Assembly (NCBI RefSeq): GCF_000218545.1
Contig: NC_015671.1
Coordinates: forward strand, 2,170,001-2,234,000
Reading direction: 5' to 3'
Length of the DNA stretch: 64,000 nt
From: Cellulomonas gilvus ATCC 13127
GTDB lineage: Bacteria > Actinomycetota > Actinomycetes > Actinomycetales > Cellulomonadaceae
Below, one piece after another: positions 20,203 to 29,169 of this stretch. Both the position numbers and the translations under genes were made by a program. The notes beneath the pieces were generated by a model, which saw only the letters and a list, made by a program, of their open reading frames with translations, made no database searches and was not told the DNA's origin. Position 1 is the stretch's first letter. Each line of letters begins with the position of its first letter.

Positions 20203-20406
20203 TCAGACCGGGCGGACGTGCTCCGCCTGCGGGCCCTTGGCGCCCTGCGTGATGTCGAACTCCACGCGCTGACCCTCCTCGAGCGTCCGGTACCCCTGGA
20301 CGTCGATCGCCGAGTAGTGCACGAAGACGTCGGCACCGCCGCCGTCCTGCGCGATGAAGCCGAAGCCCTTCTCGGCGTTGAACCACTTGACTGCACCCTG
20401 CGCCAT
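20203..20406 (-). CDS. cspA: Cold-shock protein CspA family
   Basis: A 67-residue single cold-shock domain. The RNA-binding motifs are GFGFI (RNP1) and VFVHY (RNP2), with [10 protein letters not shown] at the start. It binds single-stranded nucleic acid and acts as an RNA chaperone. ATG 20406 follows AGGGAACGAGC. A 283-nt gene-free stretch lies upstream, consistent with the long leader often found on csp messages. Confidence 0.95.
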   Translation of the reverse strand: MAQGAVKWFNAEKGFGFIAQDGGGADVFVHYSAIDVQGYRTLEEGQRVEFDITQGAKGPQAEHVRPV

Positions 20407-20657
20407 GCTCGTTCCCTGTCTTCCACTCGGTGACGGCCGTGGAGTGCTCCCGCGGCCGTGCCGCAATGTCCTCCGCCTGCACCGGTGGGCCCAGCCTCAC
20501 GGCTGGTGGGACGACGCCCGACGCTCCGGGGAGACGTCCGGCGGGGCTCCGGTCACACGATCACGCCACTGCAACGCCAGCGATCCTTGCACCGGCGATG
20601 TGTCCTGCGCCACGTCTCGAGTCACTGGTTCGCCCCATTTCGGCAACGATTGGGTTA

Positions 20658-20690
20658 AGGCTGCGCCGGAAGGGTGACGGTGCGCAGCCT
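20658..20690 (-). terminator. Hairpin at the end of the PAC2 gene
   Basis: AGGCTGCGC and GCGCAGCCT form a 9-bp stem with a 15-nt loop, directly after the stop codon and followed by TTAA on the minus strand. Confidence 0.65.
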
Positions 20691-21619
20691 CAGGAGTCGT
20701 CAGCCTGCGACGCGAGGAACCGCTCGAACTCCGCACCCAGCTCGTCGGCGGTCGGCAGGTCCGAGGTCGGCGCGAGCAGGCTCGTGCGGCCGATGCTCCG
20801 GCTGAACGCGTCGTACTGCTCCTCGAGCGCGTGCACGAGCGACCGCACCTCGTCGGACTCCGCCACCTGACGCTCGATCTCGAGCGTCGCCGCGGTCGCG
20901 GCGGCGTCGAGCTCACCCGTGCGCAGCTCGAGACCGGTCGCACGCTCGACGGCACGCAGCGCGGCGATGCTCGCCTGCGGGTACTGCGACTGCGCGAGGT
21001 AGTGCGGCACGTGCACCGCGAAGCCCATCGCGTCGTGCCCGGCCTCGCCCAGGCGCAGCTCCAGCAGCGCACCCACGCTCGCGGGGACCTGGACCGTCCC
21101 GAACCAGGACGGGTGGTCCGCGACGAGCTCGGGCCGCGTGGCGTGCGCCGTGAGCGACGTGGGACGCGTGTGCGGCAGGCCCATCGGGATGCCGTGCACA
21201 CCGACGGTGAGCGGCACGTCGAAGCGCTCGACGATCTGCTGCACCGCGGCCACGTACCGCTCCCACTGCACGTCCGGCTCGCTGCCGTGCATCAGGAGGA
21301 ACGGCACGCCGTCCGCGTCGCGCACCATGTCGACGACCAGGCGCGGCTCGTCATAGCTGGCCCACGTGTGGCCGTCGAACGTCATGGTCGGCCGCCGCGA
21401 GCGGTAGTCGACCAGCTGGTCGGCGTCGAACGTCGCCAGCCGCTGCGCGTCCAGCTCGGTGACCAGGTGGTCGACGGCGAGCTGACCCGCCGATCCCGCG
21501 TCGACGAAGCCACGCACCGCGTGCACCAGCACGGGGCCGGAGCCCTGCGCGGCCGCGCGCGCGTCGACCTCGGCGGCCACGACCGCGTCCAGCTCGTAGA
21601 TCTCGCTCGGCTCCAGCAT
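20690..21619 (-). CDS. PAC2-family (proteasome assembly chaperone-like) protein
   Basis: A 309-residue cytoplasmic protein with the PAC2 pattern: VHAVRGFVDAGSAGQLAVDHLV at the N-terminus, DYRSRRPTMTF, FLLMHGSEPDVQWERY, and GIPMGLPHTRP. Eukaryotic PAC2 assists proteasome assembly; the role of the actinobacterial homologues is not established. ATG 21619 is preceded by GAGGAG at 9 nt and is preferred over a start at 21652. It seems monocistronic, with its own terminator. Confidence 0.88.
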   Translation of the reverse strand: MLEPSEIYELDAVVAAEVDARAAAQGSGPVLVHAVRGFVDAGSAGQLAVDHLVTELDAQRLATFDADQLVDYRSRRPTMTFDGHTWASYDEPRLVVDMVRDADGVPFLLMHGSEPDVQWERYVAAVQQIVERFDVPLTVGVHGIPMGLPHTRPTSLTAHATRPELVADHPSWFGTVQVPASVGALLELRLGEAGHDAMGFAVHVPHYLAQSQYPQASIAALRAVERATGLELRTGELDAAATAATLEIERQVAESDEVRSLVHALEEQYDAFSRSIGRTSLLAPTSDLPTADELGAEFERFLASQADDS

Positions 21620-21702
21620 GCTCACGCGCTCCTCGTCTGCGGGGGGCGACACGCGTCGCCTCGTCGGACGTGCGGCACAACGCGCAGCGAGCGCGGCCGA
21701 TT

Positions 21703-21729
21703 CCCGACCCCGGGACCGCCGGGGTCGGG
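21703..21729 (-). terminator. Terminator after the response regulator
   Basis: CCCGACCCCGG and CCGGGGTCGGG form a perfect 11-bp stem with a 5-nt loop just past the stop of the signalling operon. Confidence 0.75.
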
Positions 21730-21739
21730 CGCGCCGGCG

Positions 21740-22180
21740 TCAGCGCTGCGGGAGCCGCACGACCTCGACGAAGAACTCGTCGATCTGCCGCACCACGGTG
21801 ATGAACGCGTCGAAGTCGACGGGCTTGGTCACGTACGCGTTGGCGTGCAGCGCGTAGCTGCGCACCACGTCCTCCTCGGCCTCGGACGTGGTGAGCACGA
21901 CGACCGGGATCATCCGCAGCCGCTCGTCGGCCTTGAGGGCCTCGAGGACCTCGCGGCCGTCCATGCGCGGCAGGTTGAGGTCCAGCAGGATCAGGTCCGG
22001 CGTGGGGGCGTCCGCGTGCTCGCCCTCCTTGCGCAGGTACTCGAGCGCGCTCACGCCGTCGGCCATCACGGTGAGCGTGTTGCGCACCTTGTTGTGCTCG
22101 AACGCCTCACGCGTCATGAGGACGTCACCCGGGTCGTCCTCGACCAGGAGGACCTCGATGGGCTTGCGCAGCGTGCTCAT
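21740..22180 (-). CDS. CheY-like response regulator (Rcp1 type)
   Basis: A stand-alone receiver domain of 146 residues without an output domain. [19 protein letters not shown] is the typical opening of the phytochrome-associated Rcp1 group. Asp67 in [13 protein letters not shown] is the phospho-acceptor, and YVTKP supplies the conserved Lys. ATG 22180 overlaps the kinase stop (ATGA). It is probably phosphorylated by the kinase encoded just upstream. Confidence 0.92.
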   Translation of the reverse strand: MSTLRKPIEVLLVEDDPGDVLMTREAFEHNKVRNTLTVMADGVSALEYLRKEGEHADAPTPDLILLDLNLPRMDGREVLEALKADERLRMIPVVVLTTSEAEEDVVRSYALHANAYVTKPVDFDAFITVVRQIDEFFVEVVRLPQR

Positions 22181-23820
22181 GGTGTGGCTCCGTCCTGGGC
22201 GCGCGGTGCGCCGGTGGGGTCCTGCGGTGCGCCGGGCTGGTCGCCCGTCGGGGAGGGCTGCTCGGGGCGCTCGTCGGGGATCGTCCAGCAGATGCGCGTG
22301 CCGACGCCGTCGGCGGGCTGCTCGATCCAGATCGTGCCCCGGTGGAACTCGACGATCTTCTTGCACAGCGCCAGGCCGATGCCCGTGCCGTCGTACACGT
22401 CCTTGGCGTGCAGGCGCTGGAAGATCACGAACACGCGCTCGGCGTACTGCTCGTCGATGCCGATGCCGTTGTCGGCGCAGACGAGCTCCCACGCGTCCGT
22501 CACGCGGCGCGCGCTCACGTGCACGAGCGGGGTGCGGTCGGGAGAGCGGAACTTCACGGCGTTCCCGACGAGGTTCTGGAACAGCTGGACGAGCAGCGGC
22601 TGCTCGCCGCGGACGGTGGGCAGCGGGTCGTGCGTGACGACCGCACCCGTCTCGGCGATCACCTCCGAGAGCTGGTCGGTCGCGGTCGCGAGCGCCGCCG
22701 CGAGGTCCACGTCGACGACCTCGGTGCCCGTGCGCCCGACGCGCGAGAAGCCCAGCAGGTCCTGGATCAGGCGCTGCATGCGCTTGGCCCCGTCGACCGC
22801 GAACTCGATGTACTGGTCCGCGCGCTCGTCGAGCTGGCCGCCGTACCTCTTCTGGAGCAGCTGGGTGAAGCTCGCGACCTTGCGCAGCGGCTCCTGGAGG
22901 TCGTGCGACGCGACGTACGCGAACTGCTCGAGGTCGCGGTTGGAGCGGTGCAGCTCCTCGGCGCGCTCCGCGAGCCGGGCGTGCGCGTCCTCGACCTCGG
23001 CGCGCGCGCTCTCGACCGAACGCACCTGGTCGACGAGCGCGACGCGCATGAGCTCGACGTCGCGCGCCATCGCGACGACCTCGTCGGGGCCCTCGGCCCG
23101 GACCGCGTGGCCCAGCTCGCCCGACGCGACCTGCCGCACGTCGTGCGCGACGGACTCGAGCGGCTCGACCACCCAGCGGCGCAGCGCGAACCACAGCACC
23201 ACGCCCACGGTCACGGCGACGACCGCCAGGACGCCCACCACGGTCGACGCGGCACGGGTCCAGGACGTGAGCTCGGCCGAGATCCCCTCGCGCATCTCCC
23301 GCAGCTGGTCCACGAACGCGGCGACGTCGAGCCGGACCTGGTCGAACTGCTCCTGACCGCGGTCGACCTGGCCGGGCTGGACCGACTGCGGGCCGTCCGC
23401 CTCGATCTGCGCGACGAGCGGCGCGGCGTAGTCCTCGAGCCAGGCCCGCGCCGAGCGGTCGGCCCGGCTCGCGGCCTCGAGCACCGACGGCGCGACGCCC
23501 ACGCGGTCGATCCCGTCGGCGATCGCGTCGAACGAGATGCCCGACGCGACCGCGTCCTCGTAGGGGGCCAGCGATGCGCGCTCCCCGGTGATCGCGTACC
23601 CGCGCAGGCCCGTCTCGGCGTCGATCAGGCGGATGTACGCACCGTCGGACGCGACGATCGCGTTGAACAGGTCCTGCGTGACAGCGTCCTGACGCTGCAC
23701 CTGCTGCGCGAACGCGACCGCGGCGAGCGCGACGAGGACGGCCAGGAACGTGCCCGTGCCGACGAGCAGCCGGCGCAGGCGGTGGCGCAGCGACGTCGAC
23801 TGCGGGTGGGCCGCCGTCAC
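22177..23820 (-). CDS. CHASE3-HAMP sensor histidine kinase
   Basis: A 547-residue membrane kinase. Helix 1 is about residues 18-38, then an extracytoplasmic CHASE3-like domain ([20 protein letters not shown], about 50-180), helix 2 (about 190-212), a HAMP linker and a coiled coil. The dimerisation domain has the phospho-acceptor His306 in [19 protein letters not shown]. The ATPase domain has NLVGNAVKF and DNGIGI. Its order and motifs resemble phytochrome-like kinases that act with Rcp1-type regulators. GTG 23820 overlaps the stop of the phosphatase gene as GTGA. Confidence 0.92.
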   Translation of the reverse strand: MTAAHPQSTSLRHRLRRLLVGTGTFLAVLVALAAVAFAQQVQRQDAVTQDLFNAIVASDGAYIRLIDAETGLRGYAITGERASLAPYEDAVASGISFDAIADGIDRVGVAPSVLEAASRADRSARAWLEDYAAPLVAQIEADGPQSVQPGQVDRGQEQFDQVRLDVAAFVDQLREMREGISAELTSWTRAASTVVGVLAVVAVTVGVVLWFALRRWVVEPLESVAHDVRQVASGELGHAVRAEGPDEVVAMARDVELMRVALVDQVRSVESARAEVEDAHARLAERAEELHRSNRDLEQFAYVASHDLQEPLRKVASFTQLLQKRYGGQLDERADQYIEFAVDGAKRMQRLIQDLLGFSRVGRTGTEVVDVDLAAALATATDQLSEVIAETGAVVTHDPLPTVRGEQPLLVQLFQNLVGNAVKFRSPDRTPLVHVSARRVTDAWELVCADNGIGIDEQYAERVFVIFQRLHAKDVYDGTGIGLALCKKIVEFHRGTIWIEQPADGVGTRICWTIPDERPEQPSPTGDQPGAPQDPTGAPRAQDGATP

Positions 23821-25043
23821 GCGCGGCTGCCGATCAGGACGACCGCGGCGTCGTCGACCAGCGGGCCGCCGTGCAGCGCGCGGACGCGCTCGATGACGAC
23901 GTCCACGAGGTTCGTCGCGGTGGGATCGGCCTGCTCGGCCGCGAGCGCGGCGTCGATCACGTCCCGCAGGCCCGGCTTGCCGAGACGATCGGTGGAGTCG
24001 GCGAGCGTCGCCTCCATCAGGCCGTCGGTGTGCAGCAGCAGCCGCCACGCGTCGCCGAGCGCGAGGTGCAGCGGCTGCCACCCGCCCGCGACCGGGATGC
24101 CGAGCGCACGTCCGCGGCGGTCGGCGGGGACCAGCGTGGTCGGGGGGCCGAGGAGGAACGGGACCGGGTGCCCCGCCAGGTACAGGTCGGCCGAGCGACG
24201 GTCCGGGGCGACCTCGACCATCGCGACGGTCGTGAACACCTCGGTGCGCGCGCGTTCTGCCTCCAGCACGCGCTCGAGGAGCCCGAGCACGTCCCCGGTG
24301 GGCGTCCCCGCGATCACGAGCGTGCGCCACGCGGTGCGCAGCGTGGCGCCGAGCGCCGCCTCGTCGGGACCGTGCCCGCACACGTCGCCGACCATGACGA
24401 GGACAGAGCCGTCGGGCCGTTCGACCGCGTCGTAGAAGTCCCCGCCGAGCAGGCCGTCCCGGCCGGCGCGGTAGCCCACGCGCAGCTCGACCGACGCGTC
24501 CCGCACGGCGGGGCGCGGCAGGAGCGCCTGCTCGAGACGCGTCGTCTCCTGCTCCCGCACACGGCTGCGGTACAGCTCGCGGTCGGCCACCTCGAGCCGG
24601 CGGCGCTGGATGGCGTAGCGCACCGACCGGCCCAGACGCTCGCCGTCCACGTCACCCTTGACCAGGTAGTCCTGCGCGCCCGCCGCGACCGCGGCCAGGC
24701 CCGTGCGCGTGTCCGCGAGGCCGGTGAGCACCACCACGGCGGGCGCACCGGCCTCGAGCAGCCGCCCGAGCGCGGGCAGGCCCGTCGCGTCGGGCAGGCC
24801 CAGGTCGAGCAGGACGCAGTCCACGTCGAGCATGCCGACCGCCTCGTCCAGCGTTCTGGCCCGCGTCAGGTGCGCCTCCAGGCCCGCGTCCTCGAGGTGC
24901 TCGGCGACCAGGACCCAGTCGCCCTCGTCGTCCTCGACCACCAGCACGCTCGGCACGGGCTCCGGGGTGGGCACGTCGTCGCCGGTCAGGAGCGGGTCGC
25001 GGTCGTCGTCGCGAGGTGACGCCGCGCTCTCGAGATCGATCAA
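23817..25043 (-). CDS. Receiver domain fused to PP2C (SpoIIE/RsbU-type) phosphatase
   Basis: A 408-residue cytoplasmic protein. The N-terminal receiver has [13 protein letters not shown] and phospho-acceptor Asp80 in [13 protein letters not shown] helical linker is followed by a metal-dependent phosphatase domain with [38 protein letters not shown] and DDAAVVLIG. Such proteins usually dephosphorylate an anti-anti-sigma factor, but none is encoded here. The only start with a ribosome site (GAGAGGACGACG) is TTG 25043; the frame opens further upstream in shadow sequence. Confidence 0.88.
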   Translation of the reverse strand: MIDLESAASPRDDDRDPLLTGDDVPTPEPVPSVLVVEDDEGDWVLVAEHLEDAGLEAHLTRARTLDEAVGMLDVDCVLLDLGLPDATGLPALGRLLEAGAPAVVVLTGLADTRTGLAAVAAGAQDYLVKGDVDGERLGRSVRYAIQRRRLEVADRELYRSRVREQETTRLEQALLPRPAVRDASVELRVGYRAGRDGLLGGDFYDAVERPDGSVLVMVGDVCGHGPDEAALGATLRTAWRTLVIAGTPTGDVLGLLERVLEAERARTEVFTTVAMVEVAPDRRSADLYLAGHPVPFLLGPPTTLVPADRRGRALGIPVAGGWQPLHLALGDAWRLLLHTDGLMEATLADSTDRLGKPGLRDVIDAALAAEQADPTATNLVDVVIERVRALHGGPLVDDAAVVLIGSRA

Positions 25044-25263
25044 CGTCGTCCTCTCTCGCGGCTCGTCCCCAGGGCATTGACGAGCCCGGCGCACCGCAGG
25101 ATACGACCCCACGCGCGCGCGGGCCCAGCCGGACCGGCGCGTGGCGCCCGCAGGTGCCCTGGTGGTGGAAGAATGGTCGGCCGCTCGCGCCCGTGCGTGG
25201 GCGACACCGCGCGCGCGGCCCGGCCGGCCCGTCGACGCCCACGATGCCCAGGAGGACGCCCAC

Positions 25264-27501
25264 GTGACCGCGAGCGGCAACGACCACGAGATCGCGCTCG
25301 AGCAGGACCAGGTCGACGTCGTCTACGGCCGCCTGGACGAGCTGCGCGCGCAGACGCGCGGACGGCTCGCGGACGTGCGCCGGCAGGGGCCGTCGGGCTC
25401 GCCGCAGAACCGCAGCGAGCGCGACGCGTTCGCGACGCTCTACGAGGACCGGCTCGCGCAGCTCGAGGCGGTCGAGGAGCGCCTGGTGTTCGGCCGGCTC
25501 GACCTCGACGACGACTCCCGCCGGTACGTGGGGCGCATCGGGCTCACCGACGCCGAGCAGACCCCGCTGCTCACCGACTGGCGCGCACCCGCGGCGCAGG
25601 CGTTCTACCGCGCCACCGCGGCCCACCCGGACGGCGTGCGCCGGCGCCGCCACGTGGTCACGCGGGGCCGCACCGTCACGGGCGTCGAGGACGAGGTCCT
25701 GGACCTGGACCTCCTGGACGGCGACGACGACGCGCTCGCCGGGCTCTCGGGCGAGGGCGCGCTGCTCGCCGGGCTGCGGGCCGGGCGCACGGGCCGCATG
25801 GGTGACATCGTCGCGACGATCCAGGCGGAGCAGGACACGATCATCCGGTCGTCGCTCACGGGTGCGCTCGTCGTGCAGGGCGGTCCGGGCACGGGCAAGA
25901 CCGCGGTCGCGCTGCACCGCGCCGCGTACCTCCTGTACGCGCACCGTCGCGTGCTCGAGCGCTCGGGCGTCCTGCTCGTCGGACCCTCGCGCACGTTCCT
26001 GCGGTACATCGACCAGGTGCTCCCCTCGCTCGGCGAGACGGGCGTGGTCACCACGACGATCTCCGAGCTCGTGCCGGGCGTGCTCGCGGACGGCACCGAG
26101 CCCGACGCGGTCGCACGGCTCAAGGGCCGGGCCGCGATGGCGCAGGTGGTCGCGCGCGCCGTGCGGGCGCGCCAGCGCGTCCCCGCCGAGCCGGTCACGG
26201 TGCGCATCGACGGACGCACCGTCGTGGTCCGGCCGAACGACGTCGCGCAGGCGATCGCGCGCGCGCGGCGTCTGCACCGCCCGCACAACCTGGCGCGCGT
26301 CGCGTTCGTGCGGGACATGCTGGGCCGGCTCGCCGCGCAGTACGTCGCCCAGCTCGCGTTCGAGGTCCCGCCCGACGAGCGTGCGGAGATCGTCGAGGAG
26401 CTCCGCACCACGCGGGAGATCCGAGTCGCGCTCAACCTCGCCTGGATGCCGCTGACCCCCGAGAAGCTGCTGAGCGACCTGTGGAGCAAGCCGTGGCGGC
26501 TCGAGCAGGCGGCCCCGCACCTGTCCGCGCGTGAGCGCGCGCTGCTCGCCCGGCCCGCCGACGCACCGTGGACCCCCGCCGACGTGCCGCTGCTCGACGA
26601 GGCCGCCGAGCTGCTCGGCGAGGACGACCAGGCCAGTCGTGCGCAGGCCCGCGCAGCGGCCGACGCGCGCCAGAAGGAGGTCGCCTACGCACGGCAGGTG
26701 CTCGAGCAGACCGGGGGCGGCGCGTTCGTCTCGGCCGAGCTGCTCGCGGACCGGTTCTCCTCGGGCGGCCCAGCCCTGACCACGGCCGAGCGGGCGGCGG
26801 CCGACCGCAGCTGGACGTACGGGCACGTCGTCGTCGACGAGGCGCAGGAGCTGTCCGCGATGGCCTGGCGCGTCCTGCTGCGCCGGGTGCCGACCCGGAG
26901 CCTGACGATCGTCGGCGACGTCGCGCAGACCACGTCGAGCGCGGGTGCCCGCAGCTGGGCGGCCATGCTCGACCCGCTGCTGCCGGGCCAGTGGCGGCAG
27001 GCGGACCTCACCGTCAACTACAGGACGCCCGCGCAGGTCGCGGACGCCGCGGTACGCGTCGCCGACGCGGCCCGTCTGCCGCGCTCACCGCTCACGTCGG
27101 CGCGCGACGTGCCCGGGTCGCTCGTCGTGACGCGCACCGACGCGCACGCGCTCACGGACGCCGCCGTGGACGCCGCGCGCGCCGCGCTGGCCACGGTGCT
27201 CGACGAGACGGGCGCCGGGCGGGTCGCGGTCATCGCCTCAGGTGCGCGGCGCGACGACCTGCGCACCGCCGCCGCGGCCGGCGGGCTCCCCGTGGCGGGT
27301 GGGACGGGTGCGCCGGACCTGGACGCGCCCGTCGTCGTGCTCACGCCGCTCGAGGCCAAGGGGCTCGAGTTCGACGTCGTGGTGCTCGTCGAGCCGGCGG
27401 AGGTGCTCGCGGGATCGGCCGGCGACCTGTACGTGGCGATGACCCGACCCACGCGGGCGCTGCACGTGCTGCACGCGCGGGAGCTGCCCGCGGGCCTGTG
27501 A
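25264..27501 (+). CDS. HelD-like superfamily 1 helicase/ATPase
   Basis: A 745-residue protein of the HelD/UvrD-like group. The N-terminal coiled coil (about 1-80) and TDWRAPAAQAFYRATA precede Walker A GGPGTGKTAVALHRAAYLLY (about residue 206). Walker B is VVVDEAQELSAM, and the C-terminal part has TPLEAKGLEFDVVVL and YVAMTRPTRALHVL. HelD rescues RNA polymerase from DNA in Bacillus and mycobacteria and is linked to rifampicin tolerance. GTG 25264 follows AGGAGG, so the frame upstream of it is not used. A 220-nt divergent region separates it from the phosphatase gene. Confidence 0.9.
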   Translation: MTASGNDHEIALEQDQVDVVYGRLDELRAQTRGRLADVRRQGPSGSPQNRSERDAFATLYEDRLAQLEAVEERLVFGRLDLDDDSRRYVGRIGLTDAEQTPLLTDWRAPAAQAFYRATAAHPDGVRRRRHVVTRGRTVTGVEDEVLDLDLLDGDDDALAGLSGEGALLAGLRAGRTGRMGDIVATIQAEQDTIIRSSLTGALVVQGGPGTGKTAVALHRAAYLLYAHRRVLERSGVLLVGPSRTFLRYIDQVLPSLGETGVVTTTISELVPGVLADGTEPDAVARLKGRAAMAQVVARAVRARQRVPAEPVTVRIDGRTVVVRPNDVAQAIARARRLHRPHNLARVAFVRDMLGRLAAQYVAQLAFEVPPDERAEIVEELRTTREIRVALNLAWMPLTPEKLLSDLWSKPWRLEQAAPHLSARERALLARPADAPWTPADVPLLDEAAELLGEDDQASRAQARAAADARQKEVAYARQVLEQTGGGAFVSAELLADRFSSGGPALTTAERAAADRSWTYGHVVVDEAQELSAMAWRVLLRRVPTRSLTIVGDVAQTTSSAGARSWAAMLDPLLPGQWRQADLTVNYRTPAQVADAAVRVADAARLPRSPLTSARDVPGSLVVTRTDAHALTDAAVDAARAALATVLDETGAGRVAVIASGARRDDLRTAAAAGGLPVAGGTGAPDLDAPVVVLTPLEAKGLEFDVVVLVEPAEVLAGSAGDLYVAMTRPTRALHVLHARELPAGL

Positions 27502-27552
27502 CCGGGCCGCTTCCTGACCTGCGCGCACGTCGTGCAGGTGCGTGGTGCCACC

Positions 27553-27571
27553 GTGTCCGTTGGGCGGACAC
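27553..27571. promoter_or_regulatory. Short dyad upstream of serA
   Basis: GTGTCCG-ttggg-CGGACAC, a perfect 7-bp inverted repeat 39 nt before serA. It may be an operator or the terminator of helD. Confidence 0.4.
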
Positions 27572-27609
27572 CGACCCGCCCAGCACCCGGACAGGCGCAC
27601 GATAGGCCC

Positions 27610-28809
27610 GTGCCCAAGGCCCTGTTGCTCGAGAACCTCCACCCGCAGGCCCGCGCGATCCTCGAGACCGCGGGCTTCGACGTCGTCACCCGTACCGGTG
27701 CACTCGACGAGTCCGAGCTCGTCGACGCGCTCGACGGGGTCCACCTGCTCGGCATCCGGTCCAAGACCCACGTGACCGCCGACGTCCTGGCGCACGCCCC
27801 CGACCTCGTCGCGATCGGCGCGTACTGCATCGGCACCAACCAGATCGACCTGCGCGCCGCGGCCTCGCTGGGCGTCGCGGCGTTCAACGCGCCGTTCTCC
27901 AACACGCGCTCCGTGGTCGAGATCGCGATCGCCGACATCATCGCGCTGACCCGCCGCCTGACCGTCTTCGACAAGGAGATGCACGCGGGCACGTGGAACA
28001 AGTCCGCGACGGGCGCGCACGAGGTGCGCGGGCGCACGCTCGGGATCATCGGCTACGGCAACATCGGCACGCAGCTGTCGGTCCTCGCCGAGAACCTCGG
28101 CATGTCGGTCGTGTTCTACGACGCGGCCGAGAAGCTCGCGCTCGGCAACGCGCGCCGCGCCGCGACGCTCGAGGAGCTGCTCGCGGTCTCCGACGTCGTG
28201 ACGCTGCACGTCGACGGGCGGCCCGGAAACGCCGGCTTCTTCGGGGCGCCCCAGATCGCCGCCATGAAGCCCGGGTCGATCCTGCTCAACCTGTCGCGCG
28301 GGTTCGTCGTCGACCCGGCCGCGGTGCGTGACGCGATCGTCTCCGGCCACCTGTCGGGTGCGGCGATCGACGTGTTCCCCGTGGAGCCCAAGCGCAAGGG
28401 CGACCCGTTCGAGTCCGAGCTGTGCGGGCTGCCGAACGTCATCCTCACGCCCCACACGGGCGGCTCGACCGAGGAGGCGCAGGAGTCGATCGGCCAGTTC
28501 GTCTCGAACAAGGTGCGCGACTACCTGTCGACCGGCTCGACGACGCTGTCCGTCAACCTGCCCAACGTCGCGCTCGACCAGCCGCCGGGCGTGCACCGCC
28601 TCGCGTTCCTGCACCGCAACGTCCCGGGGGTCCTGGCCGACGTCAACGCCACGCTCGCCGAGCACGGCGTGAACATCGAGGGTCAGCTGCTCGCGACGCG
28701 CGGCGAGCTCGGGTACGTGGTCACCGACGCGGGCTCGCCCGTGTCCGACGACGTGGTCGAGGCGCTGCGCGCGCAGCCCGAGGCCGTGCGCCTGCGCCTG
28801 CTGTCCTGA
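27610..28809 (+). CDS. serA: SerA, D-3-phosphoglycerate dehydrogenase
   Basis: A 399-residue NAD-dependent dehydrogenase making 3-phosphohydroxypyruvate, the first step of serine synthesis. The NAD loop is LGIIGYGNIGTQL. Catalytic-site segments are LLNLSRGFVVD and ILTPHTGGSTEEAQ. A C-terminal ACT domain (about 325-399, AFLHRNVPGVLADVNATLAE) suggests serine feedback. The length fits the short E. coli type rather than the long mycobacterial type. GTG 27610 has no Shine-Dalgarno but sits 6 nt after CACGAT, suggesting leaderless transcription; the frame further upstream is not used. Confidence 0.95.
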   Translation: MPKALLLENLHPQARAILETAGFDVVTRTGALDESELVDALDGVHLLGIRSKTHVTADVLAHAPDLVAIGAYCIGTNQIDLRAAASLGVAAFNAPFSNTRSVVEIAIADIIALTRRLTVFDKEMHAGTWNKSATGAHEVRGRTLGIIGYGNIGTQLSVLAENLGMSVVFYDAAEKLALGNARRAATLEELLAVSDVVTLHVDGRPGNAGFFGAPQIAAMKPGSILLNLSRGFVVDPAAVRDAIVSGHLSGAAIDVFPVEPKRKGDPFESELCGLPNVILTPHTGGSTEEAQESIGQFVSNKVRDYLSTGSTTLSVNLPNVALDQPPGVHRLAFLHRNVPGVLADVNATLAEHGVNIEGQLLATRGELGYVVTDAGSPVSDDVVEALRAQPEAVRLRLLS

Positions 28810-28825
28810 CCGCCGGCACCGCCGA

Positions 28826-28874
28826 CGACGACGAGGCCCGCGCCCGGATCACCCGGGGGCGGGCCTCGTCGTCG
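28826..28874. terminator. Terminator between serA and the DUF5302 gene
   Basis: CGACGACGAGGCCCGC pairs perfectly with GCGGGCCTCGTCGTCG (16 bp), with further pairing possible in the loop. The flanking genes are convergent. Confidence 0.85.
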
Positions 28875-28907
28875 GTCCCGGGCGGTGACCCGGTCAGAGC
28901 GCGTCGG

Positions 28908-29099
28908 TCACGACGCGCCGGACTTGCGCTGGAAGCGCCGCTGCGCGGGGCCGGAGGTCTCCGAGCCGTGCACGGCGCCCGTGTTCGTGGAGCCGTCGGC
29001 CACGCGGTGACCGCCGGCCTTCTTGCGCTCGAGCGCCTCGCGGAACTTCGCCTTCTGGTCCTCGATCGAATCGCCTGCCTGGCGCTGGTCGTCCGTCAT
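28908..29099 (-). CDS. DUF5302 small protein
   Basis: A 63-residue hydrophilic protein. The pattern of DQKAKFREALERKKAGGH, then TGAVHGSETSGPAQRRFQRKSG, is typical of the actinobacterial DUF5302 family, whose function is unknown. ATG 29099 is preceded by GGAGGGAAGG. It lies 70 nt downstream of the peptidase gene on the same strand. Confidence 0.85.
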   Translation of the reverse strand: MTDDQRQAGDSIEDQKAKFREALERKKAGGHRVADGSTNTGAVHGSETSGPAQRRFQRKSGAS

Positions 29100-29169
29100 C
29101 GGCCGTCCTTCCCTCCGCGTTGGTCGTCCCAGCCTGTCCGAGACCGGCGCCGCGCGCCAACTCGATTCG

